A stretch of 64,000 nt of DNA from UBA6059 sp040222235 (GCA_040222235.1 JAVKDO010000006.1:1-64000), one strand, 5' to 3'. Shown: positions 1 through 9,238, counted from the stretch's first letter. Made by a program: numbers and translations. Notes: generated by a model from the sequence alone, not told the origin.

Positions 1-53
<53 letters not shown>

Positions 54-112
54 ATATGAGCGCAAATGTAGGCAAGGTCTAAGGATTACCAAAATGTTAG
101 CCTGAAAAGTAT

Positions 113-1066
113 TTAGAATTTTGAGATTTCGAAGAGGATAGTATCACTGGAGATCCCAGTGAAGATGCCAAGACCATTTTCGATATTGGATGGAGGCTCA
201 TTGAGATTGCGGGAGTCCTGAAGCTGGTCGGCATAGAGATCGGCATATTCCTGATTAATCCTGTAGAGTATCGCTCGATAACTGCCATAATTCTGGAGAC
301 TTAGGCCAACTACCGTGTAGGTGGAGTCTCTGGAAGGCTCTGACACCAATCTGAAGTTGTCAAAGAAGGTGCCCACATTAGAAGGTATATCCTCATTGAA
401 CAGTGGTTCAGTATTCGCTGTGTCCGCAGGCTCAATGACCAGAAAGTGAAAGTCTTCAGCAGCATTTTCCCAACGGATGTCTAGTCTTGCGTCTTCAAAA
501 AGAGCAGTGAGCACTTCTCTTAGGTCTCTTGAGAGCTCGATCTCTGGAATGATTATTTTCGAAATCGAAGTATTTAACCCTTGAGGGTAGGATGGTACTA
601 GTGTTTGACCAGTGGCCGACAGTTCTCCAACTTGAAGATCGAGCCTCAGATCAAGACCCGGTTCTACGATAAAATCTTGAGGTCCTTCATATCGCTGCGT
701 CTCAGGGTTGAATGTCAATGGAACAGATTGACCATCCATATTGATAGTCGCCTGGGCCGTAGGAATAGGCTGCCCTGGAGTGCTTACAGCGTCGAATGGA
801 ACGGTGGATTTGATGTTGATGTCGGTGATTGGGCTACCAGCGTAGACAAAACCCTCTACAACGAAAGTATCACTCCCTATCTCTTCTTCTTCGCAAGAGA
901 AGAGAACGAGCAGTAGGCATATTGACGCTACCCATACTTTGTTAAGTGCGATAGGAGAAACCAATTTCGTCAGATTGAACCTTTCGAAATCAATGCACCT
1001 GAAGCGTTTCGACAAGCTCAACGTGACCCGTTTCATTTGTTGACAAAGTGTAACTAGTCTTTTCAT
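113..1066 (-). CDS. DUF4249-type lipoprotein partner of TonB receptor
   Basis: A hydrophobic stretch ending in a lipobox (LVLFSC) followed by EEEE marks an exported lipoprotein; the mature part resembles the DUF4249 family, which in Bacteroidota is encoded next to carboxypeptidase-domain TonB receptors and is thought to be a surface-exposed partner in uptake. The ATG at 1066 overlaps the receptor stop as TGATG, suggesting translational coupling. That start puts about 60 residues before the lipobox cysteine, and part of this extension (VTLSLSK) is encoded by a dispersed repeat. An internal TTG near 980 would give a normal signal peptide, so the true start is uncertain. Confidence 0.8.
   Translation of the reverse strand: MKRLVTLCQQMKRVTLSLSKRFRCIDFERFNLTKLVSPIALNKVWVASICLLLVLFSCEEEEIGSDTFVVEGFVYAGSPITDINIKSTVPFDAVSTPGQPIPTAQATINMDGQSVPLTFNPETQRYEGPQDFIVEPGLDLRLDLQVGELSATGQTLVPSYPQGLNTSISKIIIPEIELSRDLREVLTALFEDARLDIRWENAAEDFHFLVIEPADTANTEPLFNEDIPSNVGTFFDNFRLVSEPSRDSTYTVVGLSLQNYGSYRAILYRINQEYADLYADQLQDSRNLNEPPSNIENGLGIFTGISSDTILFEISKF
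1007..1027. repeat. Dispersed Bacteroidota repeat word
   Basis: The sequence TTTCGACAAGCTCAACGTGAC matches a short intergenic repeat (CTTCGACAAGCTCA-G/A-TGTGAC type) that I recognise from many Bacteroidota genomes, where it often ends up translated as VTLSLSK at artefactual N-termini. Here it sits in the first 20 codons of the DUF4249 gene. It is seen once in this window. Confidence 0.5.
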
Positions 1067-3435
1067 CAAAAGGTGACTGTGAATGATAGGTTCGGAGTAA
1101 ACCCGAGGTAGGTGATCTCGGTGGTCAAAACAGGATCCTGATTGAAGTCATATTCGAAATACCAGGTGTTCAGTCTTCCATAAAAATTAAAAACTGAAAT
1201 TCCTATGTCACCCTTGGCTTTGCCCATAGGGAAGATGTGGTGAGCAGAGATATCTAGTCGATGGTAGGGCTTGAGTCTTGACCCGTTTCTCGGCCCCACA
1301 CCTACGAAGTTGGCGTTAGTGCCATCTAGTAACGTGATGTCATATTGATTGGATGGGCGCGAGTAGGGCCTACCGGAACCATAGATAAAACTGGCTGAGA
1401 AATTCCAGCCTTCGATTTCATAACTGTTGACCACCTTCAACTCATGAAGCTGGTCTTGCAAGGCAGGGAAGGGCTCCCCACCATTGAAATCCGTAAATGT
1501 ATTCTTCACCCTTCCTAATGTGTAAGCAATCCACCCAGTGTATTTGCCTTGTTTCTTTTGAAGAAGCACTTCTATTCCCTTGGCCACACCATCGCCGCTG
1601 AAGAAGAGATCAGCTGGATTATCTGACCCATTCCCAACCCGCTGAGAGAATTCTGTCAGGTCAGACACATCGTTGTAATACGCTTCAATGTTGAGCAGCC
1701 ATTGGTTGGCATTATAACTCGCACCCACCACATACTGATGTGACTTGCTTATCTGTACTAGTTCGTCATCGGCCATCAACCAAAAGTCTCTACTTCCCTG
1801 GGTCACATTTTCATTGATGATTCGATTTACGTTTTGGTAATGGCGACCGTAACCGGCCTTGATTTTCAGATCATCCGTGATGGCATATTGAAAAGACAGT
1901 CGGGGAGCCAGCAGCATATCTTCTGTCAAGTCGTAATAAGAAACCCTGGCACCACCGGTCACTTGCAGTTTGCTATTGGGGGTCCAAGTGTCTGATAGAT
2001 AGCCTGCATAGAGCTTTGACTTTTGATTCAGATCAAGAAGTATGGTAGTGTCATTGAACACACCCAAATAGTCTATTTCAGAATTCGTGAGAGCGGCTCC
2101 AAAGGATACCTTGTGTGAAGAATTGGCCAGCCACTCTCCGTCGTACCTTGCTGATAAGTCATCAATAATGTTTTCCTCTTCAAACTTGAAATTAAACTCA
2201 AGAATCGTGCTGTCCCGGCTAGGGATAGTTGCCTCTACATCCACGTTCACATCATAGTTACTTTTATACCTGGAAGTTGCCAGCTGCATAGTATGAAAGT
2301 ACCGCGGACTCCACTGACGTGACCATGTGGCTGAGATGCCCTGATTACCCCAGTCTGTCACCTCATCTACATCGATCAAGGCAAGTATGTCATCATCAGA
2401 GTCCTGAATATCGATCTCATTTCTGATGTCGCGTGACTCATCTAGGAAGTCGTTTCCACGATAATAGCTCAGACTGATCATGTCTTTTTCAGAAGGGCGG
2501 AAATTGATCTTGCTATTGAGGTCATAAAAATTGAAGTCTGGCGTGACCCGCGCCAAGCCAGGAATGTCATCTTGTTGATAGAGATTCTCACTGATGGCAT
2601 TATAGACTCCTGTCTGCATGAGGTCAGTAAAAGACCGCCTACCGGCAAAGAAGAAGGATACCTTTTCCGATAGGGGAACTTCAACGCTCGCATTGGCACT
2701 TAGTAGATTAACTCCGACACTACCGTTAACTTTTTCGAAACTACCCGTACGACCCGTAAGGTCTACGACCCCACCGATCCTTGCGCCATACTTTGCAGGG
2801 AAGGCGCCTTTGTAGAGCTGTACGTCCTTGATGGCGTTAGCATTGAAAGCACTGAAAAAGCCAAAGAAATGATCAACGCGATAAATGGTCATGCCATCTA
2901 GAAGCACTAGGTTTTGATCGGGCGTGCCTCCTCGGATAAATAGGCCTGATGAGTTCTCATTGGTGCCACTTACACCAGGGAGTAGCTGTAGTGATCGAAA
3001 TATATCCGTCTCTCCGATGCTGGGCAGCAATGCAATCTGCTTTGGAGACAGGCTGATCTGACTAATGCCTCTGTCCGTATTGATAAACTTATTGGCATCT
3101 GCCGATATCACCACTTCTTTTAGCTGTGCAGAGAGTGGTTCCAGCTTGACGAGCAATTCTTTAGGTAAGGCGGATTGGGCGTAGCTGAGTGTCTGTGACT
3201 GATAGCCCACGTAGGTGACTTTGATGATTAGGGAATCCGCAGAATTATAGAAAAGGGTGAAATTGCCCTCCGTATTTGTGGACACACCTCTATTGGCGTT
3301 CACGTCGATTACATTGGCCAGCGGTAAGACCTCATTGGTGCCGACCTCCATGACCCTACCGGAAATGAGCTGTTGCCCATGTCCTACCGAACAGAGCACC
3401 AAGAGGAACAAACATGAAAGCAAGGATTTCTTCAA
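1066..3435 (-). CDS. TonB-dependent receptor with carboxypeptidase-like N-terminal domain
   Basis: Outer-membrane receptor for energy-dependent uptake of an unknown ligand. After a signal peptide comes a carboxypeptidase-regulatory-like domain (SGRVMEVGTNEVLPLANV), then a plug domain (LPSIGETDIFRSLQLLPGV, with LFIRGGTPDQN), then a long beta-barrel ending in aromatic LSFTVTF, the usual barrel C-terminus. I prefer the TTG at 3435 because it gives a textbook signal peptide (KKSLLSCLFLLVLCSVGHG); a GTG at 3495 would add 20 residues and leave only 23 bp to the divergent era gene. It forms an operon with the following DUF4249 lipoprotein. The ligand cannot be told. Confidence 0.92.
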   Translation of the reverse strand: MKKSLLSCLFLLVLCSVGHGQQLISGRVMEVGTNEVLPLANVIDVNANRGVSTNTEGNFTLFYNSADSLIIKVTYVGYQSQTLSYAQSALPKELLVKLEPLSAQLKEVVISADANKFINTDRGISQISLSPKQIALLPSIGETDIFRSLQLLPGVSGTNENSSGLFIRGGTPDQNLVLLDGMTIYRVDHFFGFFSAFNANAIKDVQLYKGAFPAKYGARIGGVVDLTGRTGSFEKVNGSVGVNLLSANASVEVPLSEKVSFFFAGRRSFTDLMQTGVYNAISENLYQQDDIPGLARVTPDFNFYDLNSKINFRPSEKDMISLSYYRGNDFLDESRDIRNEIDIQDSDDDILALIDVDEVTDWGNQGISATWSRQWSPRYFHTMQLATSRYKSNYDVNVDVEATIPSRDSTILEFNFKFEEENIIDDLSARYDGEWLANSSHKVSFGAALTNSEIDYLGVFNDTTILLDLNQKSKLYAGYLSDTWTPNSKLQVTGGARVSYYDLTEDMLLAPRLSFQYAITDDLKIKAGYGRHYQNVNRIINENVTQGSRDFWLMADDELVQISKSHQYVVGASYNANQWLLNIEAYYNDVSDLTEFSQRVGNGSDNPADLFFSGDGVAKGIEVLLQKKQGKYTGWIAYTLGRVKNTFTDFNGGEPFPALQDQLHELKVVNSYEIEGWNFSASFIYGSGRPYSRPSNQYDITLLDGTNANFVGVGPRNGSRLKPYHRLDISAHHIFPMGKAKGDIGISVFNFYGRLNTWYFEYDFNQDPVLTTEITYLGFTPNLSFTVTF

Positions 3436-3518
3436 CCCTGAAATGTCTTTGATGAAATAATTTTGACAACCGAAAAGATAGCCTTTCGAATTCACATACC
3501 TTTGAAAGAAAAGAGAAA

Positions 3519-4391
3519 TTGACTTTTAAATCAGGATTTGTAAGCATCATAGGCAAGCCCAATGTGGGTAAATCCACTTTGATGAACGCTTTGGTAGGGG
3601 AGGACTTGTCGATCATTACCTCTAAAGCACAGACCACCCGTCACAGAATTTTTGGGATTATGAATGGTCTGGACTTTCAGATTGTCTATTCCGATACTCC
3701 CGGGATTCTTGACCCTCAGTACCAGCTCCAGCAAAACATGATGGGCTTTGTCAATGCCTCTCTGGAAGATGCTGATGCAGTCGTGTATGTCACGGATATC
3801 TATGAGACTTTTGAAGAAACGGAAGTAGAGCAACGCATCAAAAGGTCAGGACTACCAGTGATTTTCTTGTTGAACAAAGTGGATCAAGCCAAAGGAAGCC
3901 AGGCAGATGATAAGATAGAGTATTTTAAGACGCAGATCGAAGCTATAGACTACCTCGCGGTTTCAGCGCTTGAAAAAACCAATCTCGAGCCAGTCATGAA
4001 GACCTTGCTATCACTGATGCCGGAGCATGAGCCTTATTTTCCTCAGGATGATATTACCGATAGGTCGGAGCGGTTTTTTGCTTCTGAGATCGTCCGCGAA
4101 AAGATATTCATGAATTACAAAAAAGAGGTGCCTTATAGCACACAGGTAGTGATTAGTGAGTTTTTTGAGGAAGAGACCATTATCCGCCTAAGAGCGGAAA
4201 TCTACGTCGAACGCCAAAGTCAGAAAGGTATCATCATCGGAAAGGGCGGGGCTGCCTTGAAGAAAGTGGGCATGGCCGCACGTCAGGATTTAGAGAAATT
4301 TTTCGGGAAACAGATTCACCTCGAAACCTTTGTGAAGGTGGAAAAAGACTGGCGGAAGAAAGACCAGTCATTGAAGAAGTTCGGGTACTAG
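3519..4391 (+). CDS. era: GTPase Era
   Basis: Essential GTPase that binds the 3' end of 16S rRNA and checks 30S subunit maturation. Motifs in order: G1 GKPNVGKST (residues 11-19), G3 DTPG, G4 NKVD, G5 SALE, then a C-terminal KH domain with IIIGKGGAALKKVG. The 290-residue length is normal. The start is TTG; no ATG precedes it, and the resulting N-terminus (MTFKSGFVSIIGKPN) aligns with known Era proteins. It is divergent from the TonB receptor. A second, diverged copy of its last 28 codons lies at 7027-7110. Confidence 0.97.
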   Translation: MTFKSGFVSIIGKPNVGKSTLMNALVGEDLSIITSKAQTTRHRIFGIMNGLDFQIVYSDTPGILDPQYQLQQNMMGFVNASLEDADAVVYVTDIYETFEETEVEQRIKRSGLPVIFLLNKVDQAKGSQADDKIEYFKTQIEAIDYLAVSALEKTNLEPVMKTLLSLMPEHEPYFPQDDITDRSERFFASEIVREKIFMNYKKEVPYSTQVVISEFFEEETIIRLRAEIYVERQSQKGIIIGKGGAALKKVGMAARQDLEKFFGKQIHLETFVKVEKDWRKKDQSLKKFGY

Positions 4392-4455
4392 TAGCGACCC
4401 TGTGAATTGTTATGAGTCATTGGCCATAGGCTAGTGTAGCGTTTTGTCCAGGTGG

Positions 4456-4472
4456 TTCGTCCTACGGACGAA
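4456..4472. terminator. Perfect hairpin after era
   Basis: TTCGTCC-TAC-GGACGAA is a perfect 7-bp inverted repeat, 65 bp after the era stop and 16 bp before the next start. No T-run follows on the + strand, so it is at best a weak terminator or an mRNA-stabilising hairpin. Confidence 0.35.
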
Positions 4473-4488
4473 AGCTAAAACATGACTC

Positions 4489-5208
4489 ATGAAACGAATT
4501 ATCTACTCCTTCATTCTAGTTGCGATTTTTCAAATAGGCTGTGATTCGGCCAATGAAGATGCTGTTCCTTCAGTTCTGGCTATAGATTTTTTCACTTATC
4601 AGAATGCGCCAGTTATTACCAGCCCATCACAGTTTTTTGTCGAGAGCTCAGAGCCACCTGAGATTAACGGGAGGCCTTCAAAAGGTGTAGTGGAAATGAT
4701 TGGCGAGAGTAATGCCCTGAGATACTTGCCCAACGTGGATTTTGTGTCTGGGGCTGATCGATACAGTATTCGACTCGTGGATACAGAAGGTAAGCGATAT
4801 GATGCAGTGATCAATGTGCTAATGCTGGATAGTGGGTCTTGCGCCAAAAATGGTGTTTATGAATATGTGACTGTTTCGCAGGGTCAGAGCATTGAACGTG
4901 ACCTACTGGTCAATGACTACTTCTGTGGGTTAACAGCGAGTCTCTCAAGGGTTACTCTTTCATTTGAGGATATTTATGTTGACGATTCCTTTGGAGAGAA
5001 TGAGGTATTCCTAAGCATAGGCCCTAATGGTCTCGACTTGAAGTATACTGCTCCCGAAGATGCCTCTGGAAGGATGGATTTGGTATATCAGGTGGGAGTG
5101 GGCCATGGTCTTATTAATCAACCTGTCTTTCTTGACGATCAGAACATTAACCCAGCAGCTTACCAGCAATTCATTACTGCGCAGGTTACGATAGAGATCA
5201 TTGACTAG
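4489..5208 (+). CDS. Lipoprotein with Ig/cadherin-like segments, unknown function
   Basis: The N-terminus has a lysine-arginine start, a hydrophobic core and a lipobox (IFQIGC), so this is an exported lipoprotein. The remainder contains short repeated patterns such as NVDFVSGADRYSIRLVDTEGKRYDAVINV, typical of cadherin/Ig-like (VCBS-type) beta-sandwich proteins where a polymer backbone is bounded by acidic loops. No catalytic motif is visible. It lies between era and an ECF sigma factor gene, in the block bounded by the two era 3' ends. Confidence 0.75.
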   Translation: MKRIIYSFILVAIFQIGCDSANEDAVPSVLAIDFFTYQNAPVITSPSQFFVESSEPPEINGRPSKGVVEMIGESNALRYLPNVDFVSGADRYSIRLVDTEGKRYDAVINVLMLDSGSCAKNGVYEYVTVSQGQSIERDLLVNDYFCGLTASLSRVTLSFEDIYVDDSFGENEVFLSIGPNGLDLKYTAPEDASGRMDLVYQVGVGHGLINQPVFLDDQNINPAAYQQFITAQVTIEIID

Positions 5209-5263
5209 TCAATTAACCACTTCTGACGGATCTGGATTCCCAAGCTAACCAGGTTCTTCCCTT

Positions 5264-5815
5264 ATGACGAATTATTCAACTCTTGTCCAAAAGTGCACAG
5301 AGGGTGATGTAAGGTCGCAGCGACAGTTTTATGAGCTGCTCAAGGGAAAGGTAATGGGCATATGCTATAGATACTCCAAAACAACTGAGGACGCAAACGA
5401 TATTTTTCAGGATACGATGGTCAAAGTTTTTAACAACATGGGAGAGGCTCTGGTAGTGGATTCGGTGATTGCCTGGGTAGTGAGAATTACAGTCAATACT
5501 GCCATAGATCACACCAGAAAGCGACGACCAAAACCCTTCATCGAGGTGGATCATAGTGATACTGTAGAGATGACAGATAAGGAAGCTTCAGTTATTGAGA
5601 AAATGGAGACAACTGAGATTTTGGCATTTCTAAAGCAACTTCCAGAATCTCAAATGCATGTTTTTAACCTGTATATGATAGAGGGCTATTCCCATCGAGA
5701 GATCGGGATGAAGCTTGGGATTGCGGAGAGCAGTAGTAGGGTATTACTCTCCAGGGCTAAGCAGCACCTGATTCAATTACTATCCACAAGACAAGTCTAT
5801 GAAAGAATCGGTTGA
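5264..5815 (+). CDS. ECF-type RNA polymerase sigma factor
   Basis: 183 residues with region 2 (CYRYSKTTEDANDIFQDTMVKVF, the -10 recognition and core-binding part) and region 4 helix-turn-helix (GYSHREIGMKLGIAESSSRVLLSRAKQHL). It has no region 1 or 3, as expected for ECF sigma factors. It overlaps the next gene by 17 bp, so the two are co-translated; the partner looks like its membrane-bound control protein. Targets are not visible, though autoregulation is common in such pairs. Confidence 0.93.
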   Translation: MTNYSTLVQKCTEGDVRSQRQFYELLKGKVMGICYRYSKTTEDANDIFQDTMVKVFNNMGEALVVDSVIAWVVRITVNTAIDHTRKRRPKPFIEVDHSDTVEMTDKEASVIEKMETTEILAFLKQLPESQMHVFNLYMIEGYSHREIGMKLGIAESSSRVLLSRAKQHLIQLLSTRQVYERIG

Positions 5816-6947
5816 GCAAAGGATAAAGGAAAGTCTATCCGACAGGTTTGAGCGTTTTGAGCCAATGGTCGATAATTCCCATTGGGAGCAGATTAACACC
5901 CAGATTCCTACTGTGAAAAACGGTAGCGTCTCAATCAAATTTCCCAGCAGACTATTAATTATTATGGTTTTCGCATTAGCCTATCTGGAGCTGGGTGACG
6001 ATCTACCAACACCAATTGGCCAGCATGGACTTAGCAGCGGTGAAGTCGAAGCAATGAACATCAGAGGTTTATCCAAAACGCCTAAAAAATCAGCCCCGGT
6101 AATGCAGGGGAACAACTCAAGTAATGCATATTCAGCCAGCTATCAGATATTAGAGAATGAGGCGGCTACCTATCCGAGCACTTCGGGTCTTATGAAGTCG
6201 GATCCGATACAAGTGCCAACTTATAAAGATACTCAGCTAGAGAAAATACAAACGCGCAGACTGGCTCAGCATCGATCACCTTTTAGGCGACCGCTAATCA
6301 TATCTCCAATCCTATCCGTAAAGCCAGATTTGAAAACAAGAAGGGTCTCATGGCAATTTGAACTTGGTCTGTCCCTCAACTTTGCCAACCTACAGCCCAA
6401 TACGACAGACGAGGTGATCTTCGATTTATGTCGTGATGGCGCGGATCTGCGTTTTGAGAGGTTGGGTATGTCACCTACGGTCCTGATCAACCTTCCAATC
6501 AGTTCGCGCTTAGGCTTTACTACGGGAGTAGGAATACATTGGAGGCATTTCGACATTTCAGAGAATTACGAGATATTGAATGAGTTTGGTGACGGGTTGC
6601 CAGGTAACCAGCTCAACGAGTCTGTATCTATTTGGTCGCTCTCAATTGCTCCTGCCATAGAGTATTCACTCACTCAGAAATCTCCCGAAACCAAAATACT
6701 AATTGGGTTAGAATATGAGCATTGGGTTTCCAAAAGTCTCTCAAAGGAAAGCCTGCTGGATATGCCTAATCAAGAGGTTAGCATGATGCTGGGCATCAGT
6801 AGACAGGTGATAACAAGACCAGGTGGTTCAGGGTACATCAGGGGCTATGGCTACTACGCACTCAATCGAAGGCATACCTCTGGGGCATTGAGAGTAGTTC
6901 CCTATGGTTTTGTGATGGCACTAGGATGGGACTTTCACAAGAACTGA
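5799..6947 (+). CDS. Putative anti-sigma/outer-membrane barrel fusion protein
   Basis: The first about 45 residues are charged and end in FEPMVDNSHWEQI, like the cytoplasmic N-termini of Bacteroidota anti-sigma-type proteins. One membrane helix follows (LLIIMVFALAYLEL), then about 115 low-complexity polar residues, then about 190 residues with alternating beta-strand patterns (WQFELGLSLNF, TTGVGIHWRHF, YGFVMALGWDF) typical of a PorT-like outer-membrane barrel. The overlap with the ECF sigma gene supports a regulatory role. Inferred model: inner-membrane anchored anti-sigma head joined by a periplasmic linker to a barrel-like sensor. Confidence 0.7.
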   Translation: MKESVEQRIKESLSDRFERFEPMVDNSHWEQINTQIPTVKNGSVSIKFPSRLLIIMVFALAYLELGDDLPTPIGQHGLSSGEVEAMNIRGLSKTPKKSAPVMQGNNSSNAYSASYQILENEAATYPSTSGLMKSDPIQVPTYKDTQLEKIQTRRLAQHRSPFRRPLIISPILSVKPDLKTRRVSWQFELGLSLNFANLQPNTTDEVIFDLCRDGADLRFERLGMSPTVLINLPISSRLGFTTGVGIHWRHFDISENYEILNEFGDGLPGNQLNESVSIWSLSIAPAIEYSLTQKSPETKILIGLEYEHWVSKSLSKESLLDMPNQEVSMMLGISRQVITRPGGSGYIRGYGYYALNRRHTSGALRVVPYGFVMALGWDFHKN

Positions 6948-7002
6948 TTACTCCGCGTTCTCGTCCTGAGTTAGTTCATATAGACTCTTGATTTTAGTGA
7001 AA

Positions 7003-7110
7003 TTGATCTTGTGTAAAACATTCAATAAACAAATCCATTTGGAGATCTTTGTGAAAGTCGAAAAAGACTGGCGGGAAAAGGATCAGTCCTTAAAAAAGTT
7101 TGGATATTAA
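7003..7110 (+). pseudogene. Second, detached 3' end of era
   Basis: Translating from 7021 in the frame ending at TAA 7108-7110 gives FNKQIHLEIFVKVEKDW and then REKDQSLKKFGY, matching the Era C-terminus in 25 of 28 residues. By my count 23 of 87 aligned bases differ, nearly all at synonymous positions. Weaker similarity continues back to about 7003, then stops. There is no start codon or GTPase domain, so it is a remnant. The high protein but lower DNA identity means both copies evolved as functional era genes in different lineages, rather than by recent duplication here. Confidence 0.85.
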
Positions 7111-7219
7111 CAGCTCAATTTTTAAAACTAACTTCTCATTTATGAGTTACTCTTCTCAAAAGTCAAGCGATGTGGTTTTAATCACGTCAGTCTTGCAGTT
7201 TTAGCTATCTATTATCGTA

Positions 7220-9226
7220 TTGAAGAGAGTTTACAGCATCACCTCAATAGTGCTTATCTGCACTTTGATGGTTTTAACACCTGATGCAGCTCTTCACGCC
7301 CAACCTGCCCCAACCGTTATTCCTAATGATTTTGACCGTTATGATCTGTTTGAATATCAGCTAATAGAGGAATGGTATTTCTTACCTGAAAGCTCCAACC
7401 TTTCTGCTGAGGAAGCTCTTGCATCTGTAGACTCATTCACAAAGCCAACCGGAGAGACTATGGCCGGATGGTGGATGCTCCGTTTAATAAATCAATCATC
7501 CACGCGTGAGTTCGCTTTAAGGTTACCTACAGACTATGATCGACTTGAGGTTGTTAAGAAGAGCTCAGATGGATCTATAGAAAAAGACTGGATTGGTCTG
7601 CAAATCGTAAAAGGGGGACGAGTACAAGATCGCCTTATGACTACCACTATTACGGTTGATGGTGGGTCTGAGGTTATGGTCTTGATCAAAGAGGCTTCTC
7701 AAGACATAAAAGTGCCTAAGGTTACCCTTAGTAGTTTATCTGCTGTAGAAGACTACTCTGCGTCTTATGAGAGGCTATCTCTGATTTTTACGGTAGTATT
7801 TTTGTTCATCCTTCTTTATCAGCTTGGCACCCTATCGCTAATTCGTTCTAGGTCATATATTTATTATAGTATGTTGGCTGCTGGTTACCTTTTGCATGCT
7901 ATTAACTATCTTTTGGACGGTTGGACGACTACTGCATTTGCCAATGATTTCTCTATTTTGTCAGCCTCATTGATTTGCGTGGCAGGCATTTGTCTTTGGA
8001 GGAGATTTTTAAATGTGGAGGAGGGTGTCTGGCTCTGGTTATTCCATATAATGAAAATGCTAGGAATGGGAATAATGGCTTTAGTGCTAGCCTATTTAAT
8101 CTTCCCCTCGTACCTACCTAGACTAAATAAAATCGCAACGATTTCAGCTGCATTGTTGGCAATGAGTGTAATTGGCGTATGGATAGTTTCCTCGATTGTG
8201 ATGAGCATCCAGGGCAGAGAGAATGCAAGATCTTATTCACTAACAAATATCCCGTTATTAGCTGGAGGTCTTTTTTTTATGACCGTTTGGATATCCGTGC
8301 GATATGGCTGGATATCCTCTGTTGGTACCCTACCTATCCTTACGAACTATGTCTTCTTCGGAAGTGCCGCCGCTCAATGCCTCCTATTTTCTTTAGTAAT
8401 TGGGATTACGCTTAAGAAAAGACTGGTGGGGAGTTATAAAACTGAGAAGAAGCAAAAGGAGCTATTTGAGGATAGGGTTAAGGAGCGAACGGAAGAACTG
8501 GAGAAAATCAACGATCAACTAAGTCAGAAAAATAAGGAGTTAGAAAAAACCAATGGCACCAAAAATAGATTACTGACCATACTTTCCCATGACTTGCGTT
8601 CACCGATCAACAATGTCGCTAGTCTGGTAGCATTGCTCAAAGAACATCAGTTTAGCCCAGAGGAATTTTCTTCTTTGATCCCTGACATAGAGAAAAGTAT
8701 ATCTGATACTACGAATTTCATGTCCTTGCTCATCAGATGGACTCAATCTCAAAATGATGGACTCATCCCAAACAAATCTAAATTCGAGATTCAATCTGTC
8801 ATCGATAGAAATATCAGACACCTTGGCTCAGCCCTTGAAGCAAAGCAATTGGAGCTGAAAGTTGATGCTGATGGCATACAGGTATTTGCTGATCAAAACA
8901 TGATGGATTTGGTAGTGAGAAACCTACTATCCAACGCGATCAAGTTTTCTCACCCTAGCGGAAAAATTCAAATCAATGCGACTAATGAAGCTGATGAAGA
9001 AGTGCGTATCCAAGTAGTGGATGAGGGTGTTGGTATTGATGATAGTCGCACCAAATTATTTTTTGATGTTACCCAGAAGAACACAATGATGGGCACAGGA
9101 GGGGAGAAAGGATTTGGTATGGGACTGATCCTGTCTAAGGACTTTGCGGAGTTGAATGGTGGGACACTCAGTTTTACTTCTAAAAGAGGAAAGGGATCGA
9201 CCTTTACAGTTACGATCCCTTCATAG
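7220..9226 (+). CDS. 7TMR-DISM sensor histidine kinase
   Basis: After a signal peptide, residues about 40-180 form an extracytoplasmic 7TMR-DISMED2-type ligand domain, followed by seven hydrophobic helices (about 185-400), a coiled coil rich in E and K (about 405-450), a HisKA dimerisation domain with the phosphoacceptor His457 (LSHDLRSPINN), and a HATPase domain with N box NLLSNAIKF, G1 DEGVGID and G2 GFGMGL. The start is TTG; no earlier in-frame ATG exists. No response regulator is adjacent. It starts 110 bp after the era remnant. Confidence 0.93.
   Translation: MKRVYSITSIVLICTLMVLTPDAALHAQPAPTVIPNDFDRYDLFEYQLIEEWYFLPESSNLSAEEALASVDSFTKPTGETMAGWWMLRLINQSSTREFALRLPTDYDRLEVVKKSSDGSIEKDWIGLQIVKGGRVQDRLMTTTITVDGGSEVMVLIKEASQDIKVPKVTLSSLSAVEDYSASYERLSLIFTVVFLFILLYQLGTLSLIRSRSYIYYSMLAAGYLLHAINYLLDGWTTTAFANDFSILSASLICVAGICLWRRFLNVEEGVWLWLFHIMKMLGMGIMALVLAYLIFPSYLPRLNKIATISAALLAMSVIGVWIVSSIVMSIQGRENARSYSLTNIPLLAGGLFFMTVWISVRYGWISSVGTLPILTNYVFFGSAAAQCLLFSLVIGITLKKRLVGSYKTEKKQKELFEDRVKERTEELEKINDQLSQKNKELEKTNGTKNRLLTILSHDLRSPINNVASLVALLKEHQFSPEEFSSLIPDIEKSISDTTNFMSLLIRWTQSQNDGLIPNKSKFEIQSVIDRNIRHLGSALEAKQLELKVDADGIQVFADQNMMDLVVRNLLSNAIKFSHPSGKIQINATNEADEEVRIQVVDEGVGIDDSRTKLFFDVTQKNTMMGTGGEKGFGMGLILSKDFAELNGGTLSFTSKRGKGSTFTVTIPS
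9191..9221 (-). terminator. Terminator for ssb inside the kinase 3' end
   Basis: AAGGGATCG and CGATCCCTT form a 9-bp perfect stem with a 13-base loop. On the minus strand it is followed by a pyrimidine-rich stretch (TCCTCTTTT). It lies just past the ssb stop and inside the last codons of the convergent kinase gene. Confidence 0.5.
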
Positions 9227-9238
9227 AACTTGATTGGC

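Noticed and set aside
605..916. Open frame on the + strand inside the DUF4249 gene (103 codons)
   Set aside because: Antisense shadow of a well-supported gene on the minus strand; its sequence is low-quality and lacks a signal or family.
4456..4472. Strong era terminator
   Set aside because: The hairpin is perfect but lacks a T-run, so I list it only as a weak hairpin.
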